This document shows positions 1-7,439 of a stretch of 64,000 nucleotides of DNA, one piece after another. Within the stretch, counting starts at the first letter, position 1. Every line of letters begins with the position of its first letter. The notes beneath the pieces are model-generated. The model made no database searches and was not told the origin of the DNA. It saw nothing but the letters and a program-made list of their open reading frames with translations. The DNA is from Chloroflexota bacterium (GTDB lineage Bacteria > Chloroflexota > Anaerolineae > Anaerolineales > Anaerolineaceae). The stretch covers positions 164,823-228,822 of the forward strand of contig SLTK01000007.1 of the NCBI GenBank assembly GCA_004347695.1. The letters are read 5' to 3'. The position numbers and the translations under genes were made by a program.

Positions 1-141
1 TGTTGGCAACGATTAACTCCGCTGCCCGTTTTTCTTTCTCTTCATTCTGATAGACCAGTTCTTTGTTGGCAACGACTAACTCCGCTGCCCGCTTTTCTTT
101 CTCTTCATTCTGATAGACAAGTTCTTTGTTGGCAGTAATTA
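1..141. repeat. 63-bp in-frame tandem repeat in the PAS protein gene
   Basis: Copies begin at 1, 64 and 127 (the last partial), each starting TGTTGGCA. The first two differ at only a few positions. The period of 63 bp keeps the frame and encodes a 21-residue, three-heptad coiled-coil unit. More copies may lie beyond the window edge. Confidence 0.85.
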
Positions 142-496
142 ATTCCTCTTCCATCCGCTTCCATTTGGTAAGGTCTATGGAAAGGATAAAGGCTCCTTCG
201 GGAACGGGCTGAATGCTAAAACTAAACCATCCTTTTGTTCCATCGGAAAAGATAAATTCGCTTTCTGTTTGGTGAGTAATTCGTTCTTCCATGCAACGTT
301 TGATTAATGCAAATACCTCGGTTGTTTCAATACCAGGCCAAATATCCATATATTTCTTGCCCAATAGTTCTTCTTTAGGCCGCTGGTTATGTGTCTCCGC
401 GGCATCGTTGATAAAGAGATAACGCCAATCATAACCAATGATTTGGCATCCCTCTAATAACTGGTCGAGAATAGAATAGTCAGATTTTCGTGTCAT
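1..496 (-). CDS. PAS-domain sensor protein, N-terminal part (truncated by window edge)
   Basis: The frame opens with ATG at 496 and stays open for 165 codons to the window edge, so the C-terminus (probably a histidine kinase or other output domain) is missing. Residues about 1-112 read as a PAS domain: they start MTRKSDYSILDQLLEGC, carry a typical FINDAAE segment, and end with ILSIDLTKWKRMEEE, the usual PAS-to-linker transition. From residue 119 the chain becomes a charged coiled coil built from a 21-residue unit containing ANKELVYQNEEKEKRAAEL, present twice plus the start of a third copy. Twenty-one residues equal three heptads, so each extra copy lengthens the coiled coil without breaking register. 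The ligand and output are unknown. No partner gene is visible on this side. Confidence 0.8.
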   Translation of the reverse strand, partial: MTRKSDYSILDQLLEGCQIIGYDWRYLFINDAAETHNQRPKEELLGKKYMDIWPGIETTEVFALIKRCMEERITHQTESEFIFSDGTKGWFSFSIQPVPEGAFILSIDLTKWKRMEEELITANKELVYQNEEKEKRAAELVVANKELVYQNEEKEKRAAELIVAN

Positions 497-1021
497 ATTC
501 TTACCCCCCTTCTTGGTAGGAAAGAGCAGGCCAACTATTAATTATGCGGTGCCAACTAATAATTATACGGACTCTTGATACGTAGCAATTTTGTCATGGA
601 ATTAAAAAAAGCGTCCACCATTTCAGTACACAGTGTACGTCTCACAGAGCGTATCATGTGTTTGCCACATTTCGACACCTGTGTTATAATAGAACATATA
701 TACTATTTATGTGATCTCCCTATTCGTTTCTGATTTTTTTTACGAAACGAATACGAATAGGCCAGACCCCAGCAGTACGGGTTCTTTACCCATGCACCAC
801 CACATATCGGCCTAAAAACCTTAAAATCGCCCATTCGTTTCCTTCTTTTCTTGAAACGAACACCCCTTTTCCCTCCGCACCTTGACAACCTATCCAGGCA
901 ACAAAAAACGCCCCCATCGTTGGAGAGCGTTTCGACATTCCTTTAGGTCAGCCTCGAACCGCTCGACTAAATTTTCACCGGCAAAAATTCAATTGCCAGG
1001 CATCCGGGAACTTATATCCAG
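497..1021. other. Intergenic region, mostly occupied by repeat copy 1
   Basis: No convincing gene is present. A 61-codon minus-strand frame at 703-888 is not conserved in the second copy of the repeat near 38.4 kb, where the same frame contains stops. Positions 497-671 are AT-rich and hold nothing recognisable. Positions 672-933 are the 260-bp repeat listed separately. Confidence 0.6.
672..933 (+). repeat. 260-bp interspersed repeat, copy 1, with extended -10 and two hairpins
   Basis: This stretch is homologous along its whole length to the reverse complement of 38316-38579. Shared landmarks in order are an extended -10 box (TG-T-TATAAT, 682-690), a hairpin with arms TATTCGTTTC/GAAACGAATA (721-730 and 744-753), a C-rich middle, CCTTAAAATCGCC, a second hairpin TTCGTTTC/GAAACGAA (834-841 and 853-860), CTCCGCACCTT, and an imperfect hairpin AAACGC...GCGTTT (905-932). 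Hairpin arms are kept while loop sequences differ between copies. It may be a MITE-like element or a small RNA gene. No protein is encoded consistently in both copies. Confidence 0.7.
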
Positions 1022-1375
1022 CTATTCGTTTTCGAACTCGCGGGCAAGAATTCCTTCGATCTGGGTTACCACTCCTGGCAGATCGTTCGTCACGATCGCC
1101 CACAGGATATCGAAATCGACGCTGTCGTAAGCGTGAATGAGGCGGTTGCGCGCCCCGATCATTTGCAGCCAGGGCAAGTCAGCATGTTTTGTCTGCACGG
1201 ATTCGGGCACGCGATTTGCGGCTTCCCCAACGATTTCGATCAGCCTGGTCAATGCCAGGTTCAGCAGGCGGTCCGAATCCAGATCAGCCCGTTTTCTCCC
1301 CCGGCAAATTTCAATTGCCTCACGTGCATGGGTGAGGATTTGCTTCAATGCTATTTCAGGATCGCGCTTGCTCAT
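1022..1375 (-). CDS. hepT: HepT-like toxin (DUF86/HEPN ribonuclease)
   Basis: HEPN-fold toxin of the MntA-HepT toxin-antitoxin family, an RNase that the MntA partner silences by adding AMP to a tyrosine. The key motif R-x4-H-x-Y is visible as RNRLIHAY, followed by a typical C-terminal helix. The start is ATG at 1375 (MSKRDPEIALK). A longer frame upstream runs through the mntA gene and is unlikely to be used. The 117-residue product is normal in size. The gene overlaps the 3' end of mntA by 20 nt, so the two are translationally coupled. It lies between two copies of a short hairpin module (904-936 and 1688-1719). Confidence 0.9.
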   Translation of the reverse strand: MSKRDPEIALKQILTHAREAIEICRGRKRADLDSDRLLNLALTRLIEIVGEAANRVPESVQTKHADLPWLQMIGARNRLIHAYDSVDFDILWAIVTNDLPGVVTQIEGILAREFENE

Positions 1376-1661
1376 AAGCCAGTACAGCTTCCAAAAGCAC
1401 TGCGTCTCGGATTTCCGGGCCAAGGAAGTTGAGGGTCTGCAAATCCACCTTCCGCCCTAATAACCGGGACAATTCTGCTTCTATCAAAAAGAAATTGAAA
1501 CCTGGGATATGAGCGGCTTCAAACTCAACCAGCACATCGATGTCGCTTTGCGGGCCGAAATCCTCTCGCACCACCGAGCCAAAGAAAGATAACTGCCGGA
1601 TGTGATGTTTCTGGCAAAAAGTTTTGATCTGGTGGGAGGATAAAAGAGCATTGATATCCAT
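1356..1661 (-). CDS. mntA: MntA-type antitoxin, minimal nucleotidyltransferase
   Basis: Small nucleotidyltransferase of 101 residues. The signature G-S-x10-D-x-D is complete as GSVVREDFGPQSDID, so the enzyme should be catalytically active. In this family it inactivates HepT by transferring AMP to the tyrosine of the toxin motif. The start is ATG at 1661 (MDINALLSSH). A longer frame to 1931 exists, but its upstream part is low-complexity translation with no family similarity. The gene is upstream of and overlaps hepT, the standard order for this toxin-antitoxin family. Confidence 0.9.
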   Translation of the reverse strand: MDINALLSSHQIKTFCQKHHIRQLSFFGSVVREDFGPQSDIDVLVEFEAAHIPGFNFFLIEAELSRLLGRKVDLQTLNFLGPEIRDAVLLEAVLAYEQARS

Positions 1662-1687
1662 ACGATGATTATAGCATGCGAGAAAAA

Positions 1688-1719
1688 TAAACGCCCCCAT
1701 CTCTGGCCAGCGCTTTGAC
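1688..1719 (+). repeat. Short hairpin module, second direct copy flanking mntA-hepT
   Basis: The segment AAACGCCCCCATC...TGG..AGCG.TTTGAC closely resembles the 3' hairpin of repeat copy 1 at about 904-936. The two copies are in the same orientation and bracket the 640-bp mntA-hepT cassette. Confidence 0.5.
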
Positions 1720-1851
1720 CCGAAAGTTGGCGCTAATCCTCGATCCGGGGTATGATGGTAGCATTGTCTATACAAAATAAATTCTCGCGTCGTTCCAATT
1801 GGGATTACCGCAATCGAGGATTTAAAAAGGGTAAGTTTCGGCGAGGAAAAC

Positions 1852-2055
1852 ATGCTGATCAGATATTCGTGTAAAGATATGGGACTGAATTGCTCCTTTA
1901 TGGTCAAAGGAGACACCCTGGAAGAAGTCACCAGGCAGGCATTGGCTCATGTGCAGGAAATCCACGCCGCTGAGTTTAATCAGATGAATACGGCAGAGGA
2001 GATCGAGCGGATGGAACGGGCATTGTCACGTTCCACCCGGGAGGTAACGGCCTAG
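1852..2055 (+). CDS. DUF1059 family small protein
   Basis: A 67-residue protein with the hallmark DUF1059 opening: RYSCKDMGLNCSFMVKGDTLEEV, then a helix rich in H/E (HVQEIHAAEFNQ). Two cysteines lie about eight residues apart at the N-terminus. The family is widespread in bacteria and archaea and has no established function. ATG at 1852 is preceded by GAGGA. It has no obvious operon partner: mntA is divergent and the dehydrogenase starts 155 bp downstream. Confidence 0.8.
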   Translation: MLIRYSCKDMGLNCSFMVKGDTLEEVTRQALAHVQEIHAAEFNQMNTAEEIERMERALSRSTREVTA

Positions 2056-2210
2056 CCTCGAAATTTGGGCTGTGCTAAAATCCTTAACCAAAAGTTTGGC
2101 CTGTCGCATCAGCAGTCCGATATCGGCCAGGTTCTGATCGGTTGCGGCGGAGGCAGCCAAAGCCCCGCCATCAAAAATATATTTTACCGGTACCAAAAAG
2201 GAGAACTGAA

Positions 2211-2966
2211 ATGAATGAATTTAACGGTAGGGTTGCCATTGTGACCGGCGCATCTTCCGGCATTGGCCGCACCAGCGCTCTGTTTTACGCCCGCGACGGA
2301 GCAAAAGTGGTCGTTTCTGACCTCAACAAGGATGGCGGCCAGGAAACCGTCCAGTTGATTCAAGCCGCCGGCGGCGACGCATTTTTTGTCAAAACCGATG
2401 TCTCCAATCCGTCCGATTGCGAAGAACTGGTCAAAAAGACGGTGGAGAAATATGGCCGTCTCGATCTGGCCTGTAATAACGCCGGCATCGGCGGCGAGTC
2501 GAATTTGACGGCCGATTACAGCGTCAATGGCTGGCAAAAGGTGATCGACGTCAACCTGTCCGGTGTTTTTTACTGCATGAAGTATGAAATTGCCGAAATG
2601 CTCAAAACCGGCGGCGGCGCCATCGTAAATATGGCTTCCATCCTGGGGCAGGTCGGCTTTGCCAGCGCCCCGGCCTATGTGGCTGCCAAACATGGGGTGA
2701 TTGGGTTGACCAGGGACGCGGCGCTCGAATACGCAGCCAAAGGGATTCGCATCAATGCGATCGGGCCTGCATTCATCAGCACTCCCCTGATTTCAGCCCT
2801 GGAAAGTAACCCGGAGGCATACAACAATCTGGTCGCGCTTCACCCCCTGGGCCGCCTGGGGAAGCCCGAAGAAGTGGCTGAACTGGTGGTCTGGTTAAGC
2901 TCCAATCGCGCATCCTATATTACCGGCTCTTATTATCCAATCGACGGCGGTTATCTGGCGCGCTAA
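2211..2966 (+). CDS. Short-chain dehydrogenase/reductase (SDR)
   Basis: Classical SDR of 251 residues, a cytosolic NAD(P)-dependent oxidoreductase. The cofactor motif TGASSGIG is at residues 14-21 and NNAG follows in the middle. The catalytic serine (NMASILG) and the YVAAK motif are both present, as is the C-terminal YPIDGGYLAR. ATG at 2211 is chosen because AAAAGGAG stands just upstream and because the Rossmann strand (GRVAIVTG) begins shortly after it. The 23 codons upstream in the longer frame look non-coding. Asp (VVSDLNKDG) after the second strand suggests a preference for NAD. The substrate cannot be told. The gene is convergent with the GH3 gene. Confidence 0.88.
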   Translation: MNEFNGRVAIVTGASSGIGRTSALFYARDGAKVVVSDLNKDGGQETVQLIQAAGGDAFFVKTDVSNPSDCEELVKKTVEKYGRLDLACNNAGIGGESNLTADYSVNGWQKVIDVNLSGVFYCMKYEIAEMLKTGGGAIVNMASILGQVGFASAPAYVAAKHGVIGLTRDAALEYAAKGIRINAIGPAFISTPLISALESNPEAYNNLVALHPLGRLGKPEEVAELVVWLSSNRASYITGSYYPIDGGYLAR

Positions 2967-3008
2967 TAGACTGCCCGGATTTGGGCATGCCCGATTGACA
3001 GGAAACCG

Positions 3009-5153
3009 CTACGGGGTGACCGTGAAGGAGCCTTCCAGTTCTGCCCGGCTGTCGTTGCCGACCCACACCTTGAACGCTCCTGGCTCCAGTACCCACTTTC
3101 CGCCCGGCCCGTAATAGGACAACTCATCCGGCCCCAGCGCAAATTCGACGCGGCGCGTTTCACCGGGCTGCAAGCTCATGCGTTTGAAACCCTTCAGCTC
3201 ACGCACAGGCCGGGTCAGGCGTGATACGCAGTCCTGGACATAGCATTGAACGACCTCATCGCCAGCCCGCTGACCGGCGTTCTGCACCAACACCGATACG
3301 TTGACCGTTTCGCCGGCCTTGAACTGATCCCTCGACAGGCGCAAATCGGAAATTTCGAAGGTGGTGTAGCTCAAACCAAAACCGAATGGGTAAAGCGGCT
3401 TGCCCGGCAAATCCAGGTAATCCGACCACCCTTTTCCGGTGCTGTTGGCATTGTAGTGAATCGGAATTTGACCGCCCGCCCGCGGGAAGCTGACCGGCAG
3501 TTTGCCGCCCGGAATGGTGTCGCCAAAAAGGACATCAACCGTGGCAAAAGCACCCGCTGACCCCGGGTGCCAGCCCCACAGGACGGCATCGACGCTACCC
3601 ACCAGGTCTGTCAGCACCAATGGGCGGCCGGATAACACAACCAGAACGGTTGGCTTGCCGATCTTGCCCACGGCGCGCACCAGTTCATCCTGCCCGGCGG
3701 GTAGATGCAGCACGGCAACATGATTGCTTTCGCCGTTACGCGCATTGGATTCGCCCGCTGCCAGAATAACCACGTCTGCTCCAGCGGCCGCCATCAACAT
3801 TTCATCATATAAGCCGGTCGGCGCTGTCAAGATTTCAGCCTGTGGACAGGCTGCTCGCATGGCTTCCACCAGGGTAGCGGTCTCATCGGTCAACCCGTCA
3901 TTGACCCATGAACCCAGCATGGCGCGGCGCTGGTCTGCATACGGGCCGATTACCGCAATCCGCCGGGTTTCCTTGCTCAAAGGCAGCAGTCCGTTATTCG
4001 CCAGCAGAACCATGCCGCGTGCTGCTGTCCGCCGCGAAGCACGCAGGTTTTCAGCCGGCATCTGCAGGTTTACCGGATTCGGCCGCTCGACATATGGGTT
4101 TTCGAACAGCCCCAGGCTGAACTTGGCGGTTAAAACGCGGCTGCAGGCGTCATCCAACTGCTTCTGGCCGATTTCGCCAGCCTGAAGCAATTCTGCCAGG
4201 TGGCGGACATAACACTGGGAGACCATTTCCATGTCCACCCCGGCATCAAAGGCAATGCGGGCAGCATCCCGTTCATCGGCGGCCACGCGGTGGTGAATCA
4301 GGTCGTCCACCGATCCCCAATCGCTGACAACAAAGCCGTCAAAACCAAACTCGCCGCGCAGAATGTCCGTCAGCAGGTAGCGGCTGCCCGAGGCGGACTC
4401 GCCGTTCAAATCGTGGAAGGCCGACATGACGCTACCAACCCCGGCCTTGACCGCCGCCTGAAACGGCGGGAGATAAATATTCCGCAAAGTGTGGTCTGAG
4501 ATTTCGGCGGTATTGTAGTCCCGTCCGCCTTCGGCAGCTCCGTAACCGACGTAATGTTTGGCGCAGGCTAGAATGCGGTCAGACGGCCAATATCCATCTT
4601 CATGATGATCTCCCTGGAAACCGTGCACCGCTGCTTCCGCCATGCGTGAACCCAGATAGGGATCCTCGCCAAAGCCCTCGATAATTCGGCCCCAGCGCGG
4701 GTCGCGGGCAATGTCCATCATCGGGGCGAAGCTCCAATGCACACCCGCTGCCCTGGCTTCCTGCGCGGCTATGCGAAACGCTTCTTCCATGGCGGCCGGA
4801 TCAAACGTGGCGGCCATTGCCAGCGGAATCGGAAAAACGGTGCGGTGGCCGTGAATGACGTCGCGCCCGTGCAATATCGGAATGCCCAGCCGCGATTCCT
4901 CGACCGCAACGCGTTGAATTTCATTCAGGTCGTCCAGCTCCGCCATGCGCAGCATCATGTTACCGGCCAAATTGGAGGCCGCCAGAATGCGTGAACCCAA
5001 CCCGGTTGCCCGAATCCGCTCCTTGACTTCCTCGCGGTTTTCGTCGGTGATAAACGTCTGGAAAAGCTGGGCGATTTTCTCGTCGATGGTCATACGGGAT
5101 AAAAGATCAGCCACCCGTTCTGCAACCGGCAAAGCTGCGTTTCTGTAGCTCAT
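3009..5153 (-). CDS. Glycoside hydrolase family 3 beta-glucosidase
   Basis: Exo-acting beta-glucosidase (714 residues) that would release glucose from beta-linked oligosaccharides. The order is standard for long GH3 enzymes: N-terminal barrel, alpha/beta sandwich, C-terminal fibronectin-like domain (from about residue 600, LYPFGFGLSYTTFE). Visible motifs are RDPRWGRIIEGFGEDPYL, the AKHYVGYG loop and the nucleophile in GFVVSDWGS. There is no signal peptide, so it should act in the cytoplasm on imported oligosaccharides. ATG at 5153 overlaps the GH4 stop as ATGA and is better placed behind GGGAG than the GTG six bases earlier. It is the last gene of the glucan operon. Confidence 0.93.
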   Translation of the reverse strand: MSYRNAALPVAERVADLLSRMTIDEKIAQLFQTFITDENREEVKERIRATGLGSRILAASNLAGNMMLRMAELDDLNEIQRVAVEESRLGIPILHGRDVIHGHRTVFPIPLAMAATFDPAAMEEAFRIAAQEARAAGVHWSFAPMMDIARDPRWGRIIEGFGEDPYLGSRMAEAAVHGFQGDHHEDGYWPSDRILACAKHYVGYGAAEGGRDYNTAEISDHTLRNIYLPPFQAAVKAGVGSVMSAFHDLNGESASGSRYLLTDILRGEFGFDGFVVSDWGSVDDLIHHRVAADERDAARIAFDAGVDMEMVSQCYVRHLAELLQAGEIGQKQLDDACSRVLTAKFSLGLFENPYVERPNPVNLQMPAENLRASRRTAARGMVLLANNGLLPLSKETRRIAVIGPYADQRRAMLGSWVNDGLTDETATLVEAMRAACPQAEILTAPTGLYDEMLMAAAGADVVILAAGESNARNGESNHVAVLHLPAGQDELVRAVGKIGKPTVLVVLSGRPLVLTDLVGSVDAVLWGWHPGSAGAFATVDVLFGDTIPGGKLPVSFPRAGGQIPIHYNANSTGKGWSDYLDLPGKPLYPFGFGLSYTTFEISDLRLSRDQFKAGETVNVSVLVQNAGQRAGDEVVQCYVQDCVSRLTRPVRELKGFKRMSLQPGETRRVEFALGPDELSYYGPGGKWVLEPGAFKVWVGNDSRAELEGSFTVTP

Positions 5154-6526
5154 TTCCACTCTCCCACCAGTTCGATATGGGCTTTCAGGTAATCATCCAC
5201 CAACGCCCTGGCGCGCGGGTAGGAAAGCACCAGGGGGTGAACCATCAATGCTTCCACCGCTTTGGTTCGCGAGCTGGTCAGGATGGCCTCGATCGAAAGA
5301 TGCTCATACAGTTTGATGGTTTTCATCAGATTCAACTGCGCCGGCGGGATTTGGCCGATGTCCATCACGTGGATGCCATCGCCATCCACCCGGCAGCTCA
5401 CTTCCACCACATCATCGCGCGCCATGCCCTGGATGGCTCCCTGGTTGGGTACATTGAGCGCAATATGCAGCGGACCGCCATGTTCCAGCGCTTCGATCAC
5501 CGCCAACGCCACCCCGGCATATCCCTCACCAGCCTGCTCGGGGATATCGGCATCGAACACGAGCTGCCGGTCCGCTTCCGCGATGGAGGCGCCGCCGTAG
5601 GCATAATGCATATAAGTCGCGCCGCGGCGTTTTTCATATCCGAAGAAGATGCGCAGCGCCTGTTCGGGGTTGCGCTCGATATCCACTTCCTCCAACTGGT
5701 CCAACAAACGCTGGTTAAGCTCGACAATTTCCTCGCCGCGCGATTTGCTCTCACTCAGGATGGCCTGCAGGGCTTGCTCGGCGTAGTAATAGTAGTAGAG
5801 ATACTCATTGCAATGCATGCCGATCTGACGAACTAGGTCCGGCTCGAAGAGATGCTGCATGTCTACCAGGAAACGTTCATCCGCCAGGGCGGCGGGCATT
5901 ACGTTTTCTTCCCCGATGAAGGCGCGCCGGCACCACGATAGGTGATTTAGACCAAATACCTCGGCGCGCACCTGCGCCATGTCAACCCCTGCCCAGGCGG
6001 CAATGGCGCCCTGCCCGCCATTTGCGCCGTCACAAATCCCGACGGTCCGGGTGAAGCCGGAATCGCGCAGCGCCTGAGTCACCAGGCCGGCCGGGTTGGT
6101 AAAGTTATACATCCAGGCACCCGGGCTGACTTCTTGCAGCAAGCGGGCATACTCCAACAACGCCGGGATGCTGCGCATGGCCATGGCGAAGCCGCCAGGA
6201 CCGGTAGTCTCCTGCCCCAGTACGCCGTGTTTGAGGGCAATGCGCTCGTCAATCGCCCGGCCAATATCCTGCCCGGCGCGCATGGTGGTAACAACATGGC
6301 GCGCGCCTTCGAAAGCAGCTCGGGCATCCAGTGTGGTCGTGATTTTGAAAGGGTCGCCGGCGCGCTTGACGATTTGCCGGCAGATTGCGCCAAAAAGGTC
6401 AAGCTTGCGCCCGTCGATATCCATCAGACACAATTCATCGACGCCAATTCTTTTCTGCCAGTTTAACAGGGACATAACAAATAATGGCGAGCGTACTCCG
6501 CCGCCCCCGACCAAAACCAATTTCAT
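5150..6526 (-). CDS. Glycoside hydrolase family 4 (NAD- and metal-dependent glycosidase)
   Basis: GH4 enzyme of 458 residues. This family cleaves glycosides by transient oxidation with NAD and needs Mn2+ or a similar metal. Visible features are the N-terminal Rossmann strand KLVLVGGGGVRSPLF, MYNFTNPAGLVTQA around 139-152, a probable metal cysteine in GICDG (Cys165) and a probable metal histidine in GLNHLSW (His195). The layout is closest to the 6-phospho-beta-glucosidase branch. No PTS transporter is present, so the natural substrate may not be phosphorylated, or phosphate may be added by the adjacent PfkB kinase. It is cytoplasmic and sits between the kinase and GH3 genes. Confidence 0.85.
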   Translation of the reverse strand: MKLVLVGGGGVRSPLFVMSLLNWQKRIGVDELCLMDIDGRKLDLFGAICRQIVKRAGDPFKITTTLDARAAFEGARHVVTTMRAGQDIGRAIDERIALKHGVLGQETTGPGGFAMAMRSIPALLEYARLLQEVSPGAWMYNFTNPAGLVTQALRDSGFTRTVGICDGANGGQGAIAAWAGVDMAQVRAEVFGLNHLSWCRRAFIGEENVMPAALADERFLVDMQHLFEPDLVRQIGMHCNEYLYYYYYAEQALQAILSESKSRGEEIVELNQRLLDQLEEVDIERNPEQALRIFFGYEKRRGATYMHYAYGGASIAEADRQLVFDADIPEQAGEGYAGVALAVIEALEHGGPLHIALNVPNQGAIQGMARDDVVEVSCRVDGDGIHVMDIGQIPPAQLNLMKTIKLYEHLSIEAILTSSRTKAVEALMVHPLVLSYPRARALVDDYLKAHIELVGEWK

Positions 6527-6535
6527 AACGCACTC

Positions 6536-7438
6536 CTAAAGGTATTTTTTAAGCTGTTCCAGCGAGAAAGCCGCACTGGCGCCGCCGTGTTGTGTGGTGG
6601 AATAGCTGCCGCAAATATTGCCGTAACGCAAACAGGTTTCGACCGGTTCGCCATTAACCAGTCCAGCCAAAAAACCGGCATTGAATGAATCCCCTGCACC
6701 GGTGGTATCCGCTACTTCCAGCTTCAGTGCGGGCGAGTGCCAGACCTGCTTGCCGGCCTGGGCGTATGCACCATCAGCCCCACACTTGATGATCACCAGC
6801 GGGCAAAATTCAGCCAGGAGGCCAAGCGCTTTTTCCGGGTCGTTTTCGCCGGTCAATTGACAGGCTTCGCTCTGGTTGGGCGCAAAAATATCGATTACCC
6901 GCAGCAGGTCAACCAGGCCGGGCTCATCCAATGTGGTAGTCACATACTGGCAGTCGGTGTATACCCGCCCGCCCAGTTGGTGGATGCGGTCAACCAGAAA
7001 ACGCGTCTCCAGCGAGCCATCGAACGGGCTGTTGACCACCCAGCCCGGCTTTTGGTCCTCGATCAGTTCCCGGTACGGCATGGCTTGCGGGAATGGGTCC
7101 ATGTAGCTGATAAAACCGCGATCATGCTGAAACGAAAAGCTCAGGCTCATTGAACGCTGTGGATGCGAATACTCCTGGAACAAGCGGGTATCCAGACCTT
7201 CGCGCTGGGCTTCCTCACGAATGAAGCGGCTGAAGATGTCATTGCCAAGGCGGGCTGCCCAGCGGTTTTTGACTCCCAGACGGTGCAGCCAGACAGCCAG
7301 GATATAGGCGCCGCCTGGGACAATCTCCATTGACTGGCCGAACAGGTCGGCGCCCAGCATCGGCACACCGCTCAGCCCGGTGATGATCACATCGCAAAAG
7401 TAATCTCCGAACAGGAGTACGTCGCAATCGGATTTCAT
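6536..7438 (-). CDS. PfkB-family carbohydrate kinase
   Basis: Ribokinase/PfkB fold sugar kinase of 300 residues. The PfkB signature with the catalytic aspartate is complete as DTTGAGDSFNAGF near residue 245. The N-terminal GG motif appears as PGGAYILAVWLHRLG. The phosphate acceptor could be a sugar released by the operon's glycosidases, which is inference from position only. It lies 9 bp upstream of the GH4 gene in transcription order and directly after GH16. It is a cytoplasmic enzyme with no targeting signal. Confidence 0.88.
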   Translation of the reverse strand: MKSDCDVLLFGDYFCDVIITGLSGVPMLGADLFGQSMEIVPGGAYILAVWLHRLGVKNRWAARLGNDIFSRFIREEAQREGLDTRLFQEYSHPQRSMSLSFSFQHDRGFISYMDPFPQAMPYRELIEDQKPGWVVNSPFDGSLETRFLVDRIHQLGGRVYTDCQYVTTTLDEPGLVDLLRVIDIFAPNQSEACQLTGENDPEKALGLLAEFCPLVIIKCGADGAYAQAGKQVWHSPALKLEVADTTGAGDSFNAGFLAGLVNGEPVETCLRYGNICGSYSTTQHGGASAAFSLEQLKKYL

Positions 7439-7439
7439 G

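Noticed and set aside
703-888. Possible 61-residue basic protein in repeat copy 1
   Set aside because: The same frame in copy 2 has stops and frameshifts, so coding is not conserved.
2967-3008. Terminator between the SDR and GH3 genes
   Set aside because: Only a short GCCC/GGGC hairpin and a GGGCATGCCC palindrome, without a T-run on either strand.
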